Source of the DNA: Codonopsis lanceolata
Taxonomy: Eukaryota; Streptophyta; Magnoliopsida; Asterales; Campanulaceae
Reading direction: 5' to 3'
Length of the DNA: 64,000 nt
NCBI GenBank assembly: GCA_013146195.2
Contig: CM028382.1
Location: 114,899,023 to 114,963,022, forward strand
Position 1 is the first letter of the stretch. Each line of letters opens with the position of its first letter. Below are positions 1-10,779 of this stretch, piece by piece. Under the pieces are notes generated by a model. It saw nothing but the letters and a program-made list of their open reading frames with translations. It was not told where the DNA came from and did no database searches. Position numbers and translations under genes: made by a program.

Positions 1-2271
1 TAAATCTGAACAGACATTCATGAGACTGATGACCAAAAGTAGAACAAATATTACATTTGTGATAACTAGGTTTATCAGTCATTGAAGGTGACTTCTTTGA
101 TTCATTTTGACTCAGCTTAGAAGTCCTAGTAGAAACAAAATTGATTGGCTTGAACTTGTCGGTTGTCTTTCTTCTGATTCCTCCTCTTTTGTCAGCTGTA
201 CTGACATTTGTCAGTTGGCTGACATTTGTTAGTCAAGCATTGGTCGACAATTTTTAGGCTTATAACTCGACAACTGTCACTATTTAGCTTATCCTTTTAT
301 TAATGGACTTCTTAAGCTGATTCATGCTTTTGGGATATTGGAAAGGTATACTGTTATAAGCTAATCCCTTATCCTTTTTGAGCAAAATCTTAGGTCCACC
401 ATTTGACTATCCGATCTCATAGTTTCCATTATCTTTTGAATATCTAAGACCATGTTGGTCTTCACGATTTTTCTGTTGACTGATGATGGTCTTAACAGAA
501 GCTTTTGACTTTGAGTAAGTATCAACAACATTGGGTAGTCGAAGATTCCTTTCTACAAGGTCAGCAATCTTGGCATCAGATATTTTTGCTTGAATCTCAT
601 ATTTTTCATTGATGCTTTTAAGTTGCAGCAATTTATTTTGCTGTACTTTATAAAGCTCATTGATCTTTTGAAGCTCACAGTTTTCATCAGAGATTCTTTT
701 GAAGTCCCCAGATAAAGAAACATGAATTCTTTTGAGTGTTTCAAATTTGGAATACATTTCTTGTATTTGTTCCAGTAGATCATCAACACTTGTGTCAGTA
801 GCCTTCTCCTCCTGCCTTTTTGACATGTTGCTTATTTTGATGTCAACAGTCCTTGGAGAAGTTGACTTGATTTTTCTTTCTGGCTAACTTATTATTCCTT
901 GTCCATAAAAACCATTTCCTATTTTTTAACCACAAACTGATCAGGTTTGATGACCTTTGTCAGCTTGAGGTTTTTAATAGGTAAGCTTGGCAGCTCATTA
1001 TCAGACTCATTTGAATATTTTGGACTAGGAAAATCATTTTCTGAATCATATATAGCTGATTCTGCAACGAGACACATATTTGCTTCTTGTACAAAATCAG
1101 TAGATTTATCTTCAGAATTTGTTTCAATCCATGTTGCAAGATTTTGATCTTCGGCAACTAAACCCTTTTGTTTTTCAAAATTTCTAGGAGCTCTTTTGTA
1201 ATATTCATTTTTCGTAAAAGGACAGTTTGAGGCAAAATGACCTGGTTTTCTACAGTTGAAACACATCAACTTTTCTTTCTCATCCTTGCCTTCATTTCCT
1301 TTGAAGTAAGGCTTTTGAAAGTTTGAAGAAGAAGGTCTTTGAGAGCTTGAGGAATGTTTTTGATAATTTGAGGAAGATTTTTGAAAACTTGCAGAACGTT
1401 TTTGGAAGTTCCTTTTAAAAGATTTAAATTTTCTGAACTGTCTAGCAAAAGCTGCAAATTCATCTTCATCAAAGTCATCATCTGACATAGATGTAGAAGT
1501 TTTAGGAGTCTCTTCTTCAGCTCGCAAATAGATACCTTTAAAGTTTTTCTCAATTTCTTGAGTTTTAAGAACTTCCTTTTCATAAATTTTTAGACTTGCA
1601 ACCAGACTACATATATGAGTTTTATTCAAATCTCTTGCTTCCTTTATGGTTGTGACCTTTACATGCCATCTACTTTCCAAGCTACTAAGAAAACGCATAT
1701 TCAAATCTTTCATGCTGTAAACTTTGCCAAGAGAAGAACATCTATTACTTACCTCGAGAAATCTATCGTAAGCATTCTTCAATGATTCTTTCGGGTCCTT
1801 TTTTAAAGCATCAAACTCTTGTATACAGTCATAGAGTTTGTTGTCCTTGGTGTTTTAGTCTCCTTCGACATATTCAACAAGAGCATCCCAAATTTCTTTG
1901 GCAGTAACACAATCATATATTTGTTTGTAGTTTTCATCAGGAACATCACTTGATAGAATGTGTACAGCTCTAGCATCCAGTCCGTCAGTAATTTTATCTT
2001 CCTCAGTCCATTCTGATTGAGGCTTGAGGACATATTCTTCGATAGAAGGAGCAAGAGGATTTATGGTATCATCATCTGTAGTAGAAGATTTACCAACTTT
2101 AGTATTAATTTTCATTGGTTGCATAAGACCACCTCTTACACATTCCATTAATCGTTTATCTATATTGTTCATATATCTTGTAATTCTTTCTTTCCAAATA
2201 TCAAAGTGATCTTCATCAAAAATAGGTACTTGAGTAACATTGTTTGATTGAAAAGCTTTTAAGGTTGCCAT
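1..2271 (-). pseudogene. Copia gag polyprotein fragments with two CCHC zinc knuckles
   Basis: Gag packages retroelement RNA. The minus-strand ORF at 2271-1855 has the N-terminal copia-gag fold (VPIFDEDHFDIWKERITRYM), typical of UBN2-type plant gag. The same frame continues at 1782-919 after one TAA at 1857-1855, and carries the zinc knuckle CFNCRKPGHFASNC (near 1276-1235) after an acidic and a Ser/Lys/Phe-rich tract. The 826-407 ORF is in another frame and looks like a coiled coil rich in Lys, Glu and Leu. At the left edge (about 55-10) a second CX2CX4HX4C knuckle is readable (CNICSTFGHQSHEC). One nonsense codon and at least one frameshift mark it as a pseudogene. Confidence 0.8.
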
Positions 2272-2321
2272 GATCGAGCTTTCAAGTTGTTAAACTTGGA
2301 GAAATAATAATTTTTGAAAAA

Positions 2322-2338
2322 GTCTAGCCCTGATACCA
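2322..2338 (-). promoter_or_regulatory. Copia primer-binding site (initiator Met tRNA type)
   Basis: On the minus strand the sequence reads TGGTATCAGGGCTAGAC, two bases (AT) after the end of the LTR. TGGTATCAGAGC is the usual plant Copia site complementary to the 3' end of initiator Met tRNA; here one base differs (AGA to AGG). The position between LTR and gag fits first-strand priming. Confidence 0.8.
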
Positions 2339-2340
2339 AT

Positions 2341-3408
2341 TGTAAGTCCAGTTGGCAACTGACAAGGCTAGAGGGGGTGAATAGCTTTTAAAATTTTTGA
2401 GGGTTGACATGTAACACTTTAGAAGTCTGCAGCAGAAATTTATTTTTCTCAGTCAGCTGATATTGGTCAGCTGGCTGATGTTTCTCAAGGGGATGAAATT
2501 GATGAACATTGGTCAGTTGTTGACTGACACAGTTGTTTTAGAAAATTATTTTTAAGAAAGATCACTGAATAAAGATAAGAAACTGAAGAACAATTTATCA
2601 AAACAAATAGCTAAACAATTTATGTAAGTAACTGGCTGACACTTAAGTAGATTAAGACTTCTTAAGTATTAGATCAGTTTGTAAGGGCTGATAAAGTAAC
2701 TGACAAATGAATTGAAGTGGTTCACAATAAAACTGCTACGTCCACTACCAAGTTGGTCAAACTTGGATTTTTGAAGTGCACTAATTTTATTAAAAATCTA
2801 ATTGATCTCTAATGGATCAGTGTACAACAAATGACCAGTGTTTATGGAGAATGATTGAAAAAACAATCAAACTCGTGAGACAAACTGACTGATTTCTAAA
2901 AAGAATGAAATGAATCACTCAGTGTTTGTCTAAACAATAACTAGAAGGAAATATTCAAATAAGAGTATCTAGCTAAAGTTTTTCAAGAAGACTAAGGCAG
3001 ATAGAATTTCTGTTAAGAGTAAAAATGCTTCAGACTTCAGTATCTTTCTTCAAGTGATTCCTGAGGGAATTTATAGATGAATTTGAAGAGCAGCCCGTTA
3101 GGAACACATTTGAATTTGAAATGTGTTTGAACGATACATGTGTATCTTCACAAGATCTCAGGGATCCTGTTAGAAAGATAATATACAGAGTATATATCAA
3201 AACATAAAATAGGAAAGTGTCAGTACAAGAAAATATTCAAGTAAATGAGGTAAACAAGCTGACACTTTCAAAACTAAGGTCAACTGATCAAAGTGACTGC
3301 CATCAAATTAAGTTGCAAGCTGACCAAAAAATTAGAAAAGTTTATAAGTTCTTGGCTGATAAAAAGCAGAATGATTTTAAGCAAATTTAATTTAATGCAA
3401 GATTCAAC
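2341..3408 (-). repeat. Copia 5' LTR
   Basis: About 1.07 kb between the PBS spacer and the Helitron remnant. On the minus strand it would begin TGTTGAATC and end CTTACA, obeying TG...CA. The plus strand near the PBS end holds the phrase GGCTAGAGGGGGTGAATAGC, common in plant Copia LTRs. The sequence is unusually rich in CTGAC and TGACCAA words. The outer boundary is uncertain by some tens of bases because no partner LTR is in the window. Confidence 0.6.
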
Positions 3409-3676
3409 ATTAACTCTATCTGATTTAAGATTGTCTTTCAAGTTTCAAAGAAGACAATTTACATTACTGGTATCATATGCAATGATAATTAACAAGTACC
3501 AAAGTCAATAATTGCTTGTAGGTCTCTTTTTGAAAAAATCAGTATTTAGCCATAGACAGTTATATGTCGTAGTTTCTAGAGTAACAAATTATTTTGGTTT
3601 GAAGGTATTGATATGCGGTGAAGAGGAAAAACCAACTAATAAGACAACAAATGTTGTGTATAATTTTTTTTTTTAG
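3409..3676 (+). pseudogene. Helitron RepHel helicase C-terminal fragment
   Basis: Reads in one frame as a C-terminal Pif1-type helicase piece: LRLSFKFQRRQFTLLVSY, then INKYQSQ (a damaged INKSQGQ motif), a stop at 3510, then SHRQLYVVVSRVTNYFGLK and TNKTTNVVYN before the final stop. The order RRQF, INKSQGQ, HGQLYVAVSRV, TTNVVY is diagnostic for plant Helitron RepHel proteins. The upstream part is replaced by the Copia LTR. A nonfunctional remnant. Confidence 0.8.
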
Positions 3677-3759
3677 AATCTATAATGATTAGTGATATAC
3701 TTATGTATAATTGTTAATAAATTGATCCTTCTTATTTTGTTTATGTACAATTTAGTTGG

Positions 3760-3791
3760 CGTGCGTTTAACGCACGGGTTAAAAAAACTAG
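3760..3791 (+). mobile_element. Helitron 3' terminus (hairpin plus CTAG)
   Basis: A perfect 6-bp stem CGTGCG...CGCACG (3760-3765 with 3771-3776) is followed 11 bases later by CTAG (3788-3791) and then a T. Helitrons end in CTRR behind a short GC hairpin and insert between A and T, so this matches the 3' end. It lies about 85 bp after the RepHel remnant, in the same orientation, which supports one element. Confidence 0.85.
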
Positions 3792-4574
3792 TTGTTTCAA
3801 ATGATTAAGTTATTTTTGTTTAAACTAATTTCATCATAACATTAGCTTGTTTTTTATAATTAATTTAATGAACTTTTCTTGCTTTATTGATGTTGGATAA
3901 TTTTAAATTTTCATAAAAATTTAAAAATATTGAACATCTTGCTATTTTGTGGAGCAATAATAACGTTAATGTATTATTATTTTTATCATGAATGTCATTA
4001 ACAAGTAATTGTCTACCCAAGGGGTAATATTGGCAATTTCTTTAATTTTATCATTGCGTTCCAATTTGTTTTGTTTCTTACCAAACAAAATAATCCAAAT
4101 TTAGACTCCTTATGGTACCTAACATTTTTTAGGAATCATAATTTCATTTATTTATGTGGAATATCATTATTAGTAATCGATTCGTAGAATTTATTTCATT
4201 TCTACCAATCCGAGCCTAAATGTTCTTCCATGTGAGTAACTTTTTATATTAATGATACTTGTAGTTCTTTTGTAATTTGAAGTCATGAAGTCATCATTTG
4301 CTGTTCGATCCGTATAACCTCTTTGAAATTTTTGTTAGTTATGGAGCTCAATTTTTAATTAGTAATAAACTTTTTTTCTTACAAAATGGGCAATGATTTA
4401 AACTTGTTGGAGGGTGAAACCATATCTTTACGTCATACATAAAATTATTAATTTGTTGAACTTTGGGACCCTAATATAAATATATTAATTAAGATTTTAG
4501 CACAATAATATAACCTTTTATTTTATATTGGGAAAATTTCTCAATTATGTGTTGCAACGGCCGAGTTTCCATAC
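3792..4574. other. AT-rich flank, no gene seen
   Basis: About 780 bases of AT-rich sequence between the Helitron end and the gypsy 3' LTR. I see no ORF with recognisable content. The last five bases, CATAC (4570-4574), are the target-site duplication of the gypsy element that follows. Confidence 0.6.
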
Positions 4575-5243
4575 TGATCACTCCAAATCCGTAGTGATCC
4601 TGTCTAAAGTCCACGTAGACTATGAAGCTAGTGAGCTGGATAACGACGTGGAGTGATAAAGCCTTTGTCCTGAAATAATGAGCGGCGTCGTTAAGGGAAT
4701 CGGGGACTGCCCGACTCAAACCCTCTGTCGTCGGAATTGGTTTTCCAATGACCAAATTGTCCTAATAAGCAAGGATGAAGGAGATATTAATGAATCCGCC
4801 TCAAATGTGTTTTCTCTGTTAGGATATGTAAAACTGGTTTAAGAAAATAATGTGAGGAATGTCTCTGATTTATACATCAAGGTGTTGTGAGGTGGCACTT
4901 CCTAATTGGAGGAGGGGGCAGTTCATCATGATTATTCTATCGTTGTGTTAGATGGGTGATAAGGTGAATTTGCAGGTTGCGTGTAGTAGGACTCTTGATA
5001 GAGTTTTGTAGAGTTTGCCTCGCAATCTCCTTGGTTAACAATTGCCGAGGCTGAGCTAGATTGTCTTCAGGCTCGAAACCGAGGTGAAAAACTTAGAAGG
5101 TTGACTTTGTCGAGATGAGCATGAAGAGTCAAATCCAAATGAGGTAGATCTTTCTCGGCAACCCGGGCATCACTTCGGGTGGTCTGTATAAAGATAGGAC
5201 CCACTTTGCTTCCAGTGAGACAAGCTTAGGTTAAGTTCCTTTA
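4575..5243 (-). repeat. Gypsy 3' LTR
   Basis: 669 bp matching 22820-23480 along its whole length, with about one difference per ten bases over the first 115 bases by eye. Its outer end is TGATCACTCC; the inner end has TTTA where the partner has TTCA, so the canonical terminal CA is mutated to TA. Just inside it (5244-5256) the minus strand reads GTAGGGGGCTAC, a plausible polypurine tract. Confidence 0.9.
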
Positions 5244-5256
5244 GTAGCCCCCTACT
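5244..5256 (-). promoter_or_regulatory. Gypsy polypurine tract (candidate)
   Basis: Minus-strand reading is GGTAAGTAGGGGGCTAC immediately before the LTR start. Plus-strand priming of retroelements uses a purine run at this place. The final CTAC is not purine, so the exact primer end is uncertain. Confidence 0.5.
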
Positions 5257-5634
5257 TACCGGGTGTAATCGGCAGTAAAACCGAGAAGTAAAGTGAACTT
5301 GAATCACAATGTGTTAGTCATCCTTCATTCTCGGCTCGAATAGCAGTTCTTTTTTAGAGAGTGAAGTGGTCGCGAGGTGCACAGGCTCGTAGTGGCTAGG
5401 GGGAATGGAGCGACATCACAGATTTTGGGAACCACGCTAGTCATGATAGCTTCCGCTTCCCAATGTTTTTGGCATTAAATTTCGAACACCATTTCAAATT
5501 TCAAAAACACTGTTACGCCACTCTTTTTAAAGGTGAAATAATTGGGTGAGAACTGAGGCGACGTCGTTTGGTGAGGCGTAAGTGAAAACACGCGGGTTGA
5601 CCCGCTGGGGGCGGGTGACCAGAGTCTGAGTACG

Positions 5635-6444
5635 GTGCCATTTCAGTCCAGTATTTATCGTTTCTTCATTTTCTCATTTTATTTCACTTTTTTACCTTCT
5701 AGTATTTTCCTCCCTTTCCTTCTCCTTGTTCAGGCAATTGTCGGTGATCGGCGCTTTCATCTGCTTTTCCGTTTAGCATGTGTGTTTTTCGATTCTTTGC
5801 ATCTCTTCTTTTGGCATCTTTTGAGTCGTTTCTATTTTTGGCTCTTGGTTATTCGCAAAACCTGTTATTTATTCCTTCTCTAGCCCTTATTCCGATAGTT
5901 TTCTAGTGTTTTTAGGTGATCATCAAAATTTTTATGGTGACACGGAATCCTCTATTGTCGGATTACGAAATTGCCTTTTCCTCTTACTGCTTTGTTAAAA
6001 ATACCCGATATAGGTTTCCTCGTTATGTGTCCTCGTCTTCATCATCGAGTAGCTCATCAAGGTCCTCCGAGTTGGTTATTATTGGAACAGCCTCCTTGCA
6101 AAGAATAGTCTCCTTGTAAAGCCTTTATAAATTAGGAGTCCCTTGCCCGGTAGTGTTTGGGCTCAATGCCGACCTACCTCTTCCTGCCGAGGCCGAGCCC
6201 TTTCTTTAGATATTGAAGCCGGGGGTCTCAACTTTAATGTGTTTCATGTCGAGGAGAGGATAGTTGACCATACCATTTATGTCGAGGATACCATTGATCC
6301 CCCTAGTTCAAGCCCCTCCTCCTCTTGTTTAGTTTCCTCTGTTGACTCTGATGGCGAGGTGTTGTTTTTAGAGTCTGTCTTCGTCAAGTCTCCAAAAGGG
6401 GGCCCCATGTATAAGCAGTTACGGGGTAAGCGGTTAGCTGTTAC
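5635..6444 (+). pseudogene. Antisense ORF of the Tat-like gypsy element (5' part)
   Basis: Between the 3' LTR and the inserted Athila-like LTR, three open stretches run on the plus strand, opposite to gag-pol: 5635-5883, 5916-6119 and 6143-6444. The last encodes an acidic, Ser-rich stretch (VEDTIDPPSSSPSSS) followed by the basic segment GGPMYKQLRGKRLAV. Tat-lineage elements such as Grande and relatives carry an extra ORF in antisense between pol and the 3' LTR, so position and strand fit. I do not recognise a conserved domain. The reading is interrupted by stops and then by the LTR at 6445. Confidence 0.5.
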
Positions 6445-8468
6445 TGATAAGCCCAAGATTTCCACGAATTTTCCCTGGAATTTTCTTATATTTTGTGCTA
6501 TTTTTGAGTTAATTATGCGTTGAAAATATTATTATTTGTGTTTTTGTGTTTAATGTAGGTTTCCATGCATAATTGAGCTTTTATATGGTGTTTAGCACGA
6601 AGTTCGAGGCAATTCCAGGACTTTAAAGTTGAATTAGAAATTATTTGGTCAAAATCGTTCGTTAAATCCGCTAAGTGTTCCAAGGCAAATAAGGCTTAAC
6701 AGAGGCTAACGGGGGCTAACAACGCTAACAAAGGACCAATATGAGAGAGCTGGGAGGGGAAGGACCTCGGCGTGCTTTTTGAAGAAGATAGGGGCACCTG
6801 AGCAATATTTAAAACAGGAAGGGGAGGACGGTGCAATTTCCAGAAACCCCTTGTGTGTTGTCGCCTTACCTTTGGTGCCACGTGTCGCGCCCCGACAGCC
6901 CATCACCAAGCATGACCCACGCTTCTCCTCTCCTGGATCTGGGTAACCAGGCCCATCCATGCCTCTCATGCCTGCCAACAAGCCCACTTCCCCTCACTGC
7001 CTTGCCCATTTAACCCTGGCCATACTCGCGTGCCTTCATCCAGTTCCAGCCGTGCCCAGCCCTTTCTTTTCTTCCCATTTAGCCCCCAAATTCTTATTGT
7101 CCTCCCTATTTTGCCCCTAACTTGCCTCCCTCTTTTGTTGCCTTCCCTTTTATTCTTCTAGCAACTTCATTTTTTAAAAACTAAGCCCCCATTTCGGGTG
7201 TGAGCCCTAAATGGGGCACTAGCCTCATTTTCTTCCATTCCTCCAAAGCTTGATCACCTTTGAAGGTTTGGAACTTCAAATCAAGAGCCAAAGATGCATC
7301 TACAATTGATTTCAACCCCGAGAAATGCGATTTGATCGGTTTAATTCTTCATATCTCTATTTTTGATAGTTGCTATAATTTCTTGGATTGATTATATTTA
7401 TAAATGTTGAATTGGTTTATGCTTAAATTATTTATGGAATGCAATTATTTTTCTATGTCAAATGTAGTGATTTAATTTAATCACTCTATTTATTTAGTAT
7501 ACTTTCATGTTGAGTTATTATTTTGTGAATTTAATGCTTTTAATTATTTGACCAATAATTAAATGAGTAGAAATATTTAGGATCCGCGAGAGCTACATTT
7601 TATATTTCGGACCAATCAATTTAATAGTTGGTGTTTTGTGACACACATCGATAGCCATTGTGAAACTCGGTTTGACACGTGATTGAACCACCTTAGCCAT
7701 TCACAAGGTCGGGGAGGTTAGGGTTGACTATAAGATGCGAGAGCCCGTAGTTAACCAATTTTATTTGTCTCGGCTACCAATAAGACTTGTAGAAAAATAT
7801 AGAGAATTTCTTTTGCGAAGTATTACCCATGTCCTTGGTTATTATTGTGTGTTCTTCATGCTTTTAATGGTGTATCGAACCATTAGATGATCCCTAGAAT
7901 GATAGGATACGAAGCGAAAGCCCTTCATGTTATTCCGAAAATCACAATAGTAGTTTACGTGGTGTGAGACCGAAAGGAGATCGTGCGTAGATAGTCATTA
8001 GATGCTTGTTTAGACATGCATCTATTTTCTCCCCTATGTTATGTGTTGTGATGATATGAGCCCGTAGCAAGGTTGAGTGATAGCTAGATTTACTATACGT
8101 AGCGAAAGCCCGTAGTGAAGAAAATAGCGCATCCGACTACCAAGACTTAAGTTAAAGAAAAGTAAAAATATGATTAAATTAAACACCGGCTAGACTAGAA
8201 ATATTGCACTCCTATATTTTTATCTTGATTTGTTGTTGCCAAACCACCACCGCATTAGTGTAGATTTAATTGCTTTATAGGTTGTTTATATTTTTAGATT
8301 TTAATTCATTTTCTTTTCACTCAAATATAATTAGTTAGCCTAATTTTGGTACTTAGTCGGAGTGAGAATTACGTACATTCCCTATGGGATCGATAACTCG
8401 TACTTAGGTACACTTTATTACTTGATACGACCAGGTATTCTTGCTCTAGTTGCGTTTTGCGCACATCA
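6445..8468 (+). repeat. Athila-like gypsy LTR (solo or nearly solo)
   Basis: About 2.0 kb from TGATAAGCCC to GCGCACATCA. The start matches, in inverted orientation, the segment ending at 42474. The end shows the phrase CCCTATGGGATCGATAACTC and is followed by AGTTTTTG, the first bases of the usual Athila internal sequence after the LTR; then the element stops. No second LTR or internal genes follow, so it is probably a recombination product. The left flank is GTTAC; a perfect right duplication is not evident (TGTAC lies a few bases on). Minus-strand ORFs inside it look incidental. Confidence 0.65.
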
Positions 8469-8870
8469 AGTTTTTGTACCCCTGGGCAAGTGAGGTTCAT
8501 TCTTGCAAGCTCGGGAGTGAAAGTCAGTTTCACACTGGAAATTTTGTGATGAAGTTTTTTCTACCCCTGATTATTCCTTAGATACTCCTATAAGGGTTTT
8601 ATGGGCAAAGGAATGCATTTGTTTGAGTCTAATAACTCAATTTTTCATGAGAGAGAGAGTTTTGTACTATTGTAGAGCTGAGAGGGTACCAAAAAATCGT
8701 CAAGCTGAAAGAATGGCGAGCGGTGGTGAAACATCTGTTTCTGGTCGGTAAGAGGTCTCTGGGGGAGCGACAAGAGCTCTCCCTACCTTCAGCCCTTCAA
8801 GAATAACATAAATTCTCAGGATATAGCCGAATGGGCCCAGGCATATTGTTCTAATCATTTTGTTCTAATC
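8469..8870 (+). pseudogene. Probable continuation of the gypsy antisense ORF
   Basis: After the Athila-like LTR the plus strand again shows protein-like text with stops, for example LKEWRAVVKHLFLVGKRSL near 8700-8755, resembling the Trp/Phe-rich plant retroelement gag-like proteins seen in antisense ORFs. No continuous frame is left. The boundary with the following Copia sequence is placed near a duplicated TTCTAATCATTTT (8850-8875). Assignment rests on position more than on sequence. Confidence 0.35.
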
Positions 8871-9489
8871 ATTTTCAATAAGTAAAGTGGCTACCTTTCT
8901 AAATAGTGTGAAAGGTTCCTAGTGACATGTGTTGAATATGCTTGAAATAAAGTAAAGCTATATTCCTAGGGAAATAAAGTACCTATGGATTTTTGTTGTG
9001 AATATTTTATGATCTTGGGAGAGAAATCTGGTTGAGAATATAAAAAAAATGCAAAATTAAAAATAAAATCACAATTTTGGCGAATGCTTCTCCTAATGCA
9101 GCTACATTAGGAACTGCGTCACTTTGATCTGGTCTTTTATCATTTGTGTGTGATTGCATTTTTAAAAAAAAAATTATTTTGCCTAGCTTTTAGTCATCAT
9201 GTTTTTAGGCATAAAATTTTAGGACATGCATTGTTGGCAATGATATTAGCTTGGTGAAATTTTGTCCTAATATAAACTGTGCAAATCAATTTCAAAAAAT
9301 CTCCATGTTGAAAAATATTTAGTGGTTGTCTAATTTTTGTGTGGAACTAAGAGGTTTTGAATTTGGATATGAGGTGCTCAGTTTTTGCTAGGGGTGTGAT
9401 CAAATCTTGGTGAACATTTCATTGTGTTTTTCAAAATCTTTGATTTTTGAGAATTCCTAAAAGATTGTTTATCCCTCTTCCTTTTCCGG

Positions 9490-9723
9490 TCAAATAGGGG
9501 GAGATAGATCAAGTGTTTCTGGTGATGATGATGATTTTGTATGCATGTGAGTGCATCATTGGTTTGTTCTGATTTGTGCTTAGTAATGATTTCTGATTTT
9601 ATACCTTGCACAAATTCAGGGGGAGATGATATTTTCTAACTAATGCAGGTTAGATGATTTGATTGGTGTTGAATAAATACTTGTCATTTGATTTGACCAG
9701 AAAGGCTCAACAAAGGGGGAGAT
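9490..9723 (+). promoter_or_regulatory. Three repeated polypurine tracts (mPPT)
   Basis: AGGGGGAGAT-type tracts occur near 9496, 9619 and 9714; the last abuts the LTR start TGTAAAGG at 9724. Multiple copies of the polypurine tract before the 3' LTR are a described feature of Sireviruses. The last tract is the likely primer for plus-strand synthesis. Confidence 0.65.
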
Positions 9724-10628
9724 TGTAAAGGTAAAATATGCATGACCTATTTTATTTTTGTTTCTCCTTTCTTGGTAAAATACATATTTGTCAAGTGTGG
9801 CATTTTCGGTAACAAAATCTTTGATTAGATTTTGTTTTTTCTTGGTTCTAAAGTTTAGGAGTCATTTTTGAAAACAAAATATTCCTAAAGATTTTTTGAG
9901 TTTCTTGGACCTAAATCTTAGGAGTTGTTTTTGGAAACTAAATCTAGTCAACAATCCTTTGTCAACCGTGTTTCTAGACTCCTTATTTATATGGTAATAA
10001 AATCTAGAAATAAGGTAAGTAGATTTTATTCCTTTCTACTAATCCTTGTCCTTGTTGGAGATGTATTCCTTCTTTGTGTAGGTTTCCTCAAGCATTATAA
10101 ATAGAAGACAAAGGGAACTACTGTGGTGTACGTGATATAGAGAGTGAAGAGAGTCGATTCAAGACATAAAATTCGGATTCAACTTTCCGATTTTTAGCCG
10201 TGTTTGCGAGAATTTGAATGTGCTTCTGGATGTTGTAACATTGGAAGCAACATTGGGCGTTTATGCTGTTTTGACTTCCTAGGTGATTTTAGGAAGCTAT
10301 TTGTTTCTTCCCACGTTTTCTATACCTGTTTTTATGTGGGTGTTTTACTCTCCAAGACTTGTTGTCTTGTGGGAGTGTTTTGTTTGGTGATTTCACATAG
10401 TTTTTTGTAAAACAATTCATTCTTTTTAGTGAAATCTTTTTGGCCATGAGGCTAGATCTACAAGTATAAGCTTGTAGATTGTTTGGTAAATTTTTGTGAT
10501 TAATTTCATGTTTTAGTATTAAGTCTTCCGCTGTTTTTGATTATTTTTCTGTCTATTGTGACTTCAATTGTAGCTTTTTCACAAGCTACATTAAATCTTT
10601 GAGAATCCTAGCTACTCTCGTTCTTTCA
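9724..10628 (+). repeat. Copia 3' LTR
   Basis: 905 bp from TGTAAAGGTAAAATATGC to GTTCTTTCA. The ends and internal words match the reverse complement of 38060-38898, which has a clean target duplication, so both boundaries are well supported. Confidence 0.8.
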
Positions 10629-10779
10629 AAACCCCTTTAGATTAATAATTTGCTATCAATAAATTGCACTGTTCGTGATCACTTGCCTCTGTGGGTTCGA
10701 CCCTTGCTTCCAATACTATTCTATAATAGTCTTGTCCACTTGCAAGGAAAAATATTAATTAAAACATCGATCACTCGAC
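10629..10779. other. Unassigned LTR-like tail
   Basis: Contains CTGTGGGTTCGACCC and a run ending CCACTTGCAAGG, wording typical of the end of a plus-strand gypsy LTR. It cannot be joined to either neighbour. Possibly the last piece of another solo LTR. Confidence 0.3.

Larger units (their letters stand above)
1..3408 (-). mobile_element. Ty1/copia retrotransposon, 5' part (LTR, PBS, gag), decayed
   Basis: Read on the minus strand the order is LTR, primer-binding site, gag, then off the left edge of the window; the pol part is not visible. The gag ORFs are broken by a stop and a frame change, so the copy is dead. It appears to sit in a Helitron helicase remnant, because Helitron-type coding sequence starts directly beyond its right end. 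The right LTR boundary (TGTTGAATC on the minus strand, ending at 3408) is inferred from the TG...CA rule and from where the Helitron reading frame resumes. Confidence 0.8.
8870..10628 (+). mobile_element. Sirevirus-like Copia 3' end (UTR plus LTR)
   Basis: Plus-strand remnant of a Copia element: about 850 bases of 3' untranslated sequence with three GGGGGAGAT purine tracts, then an LTR at 9724-10628. No 5' LTR, gag or pol is present. The LTR family recurs, in inverted orientation, as the solo LTR at 38060-38898. It lies in the region where the integrase of the host gypsy element should be, so the insertion may have been accompanied by deletion. Confidence 0.75.

Noticed and set aside
6706..6987. 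Minus-strand ORF of 93 codons
   Set aside because: Lies inside the Athila-like LTR and has no recognisable domain.
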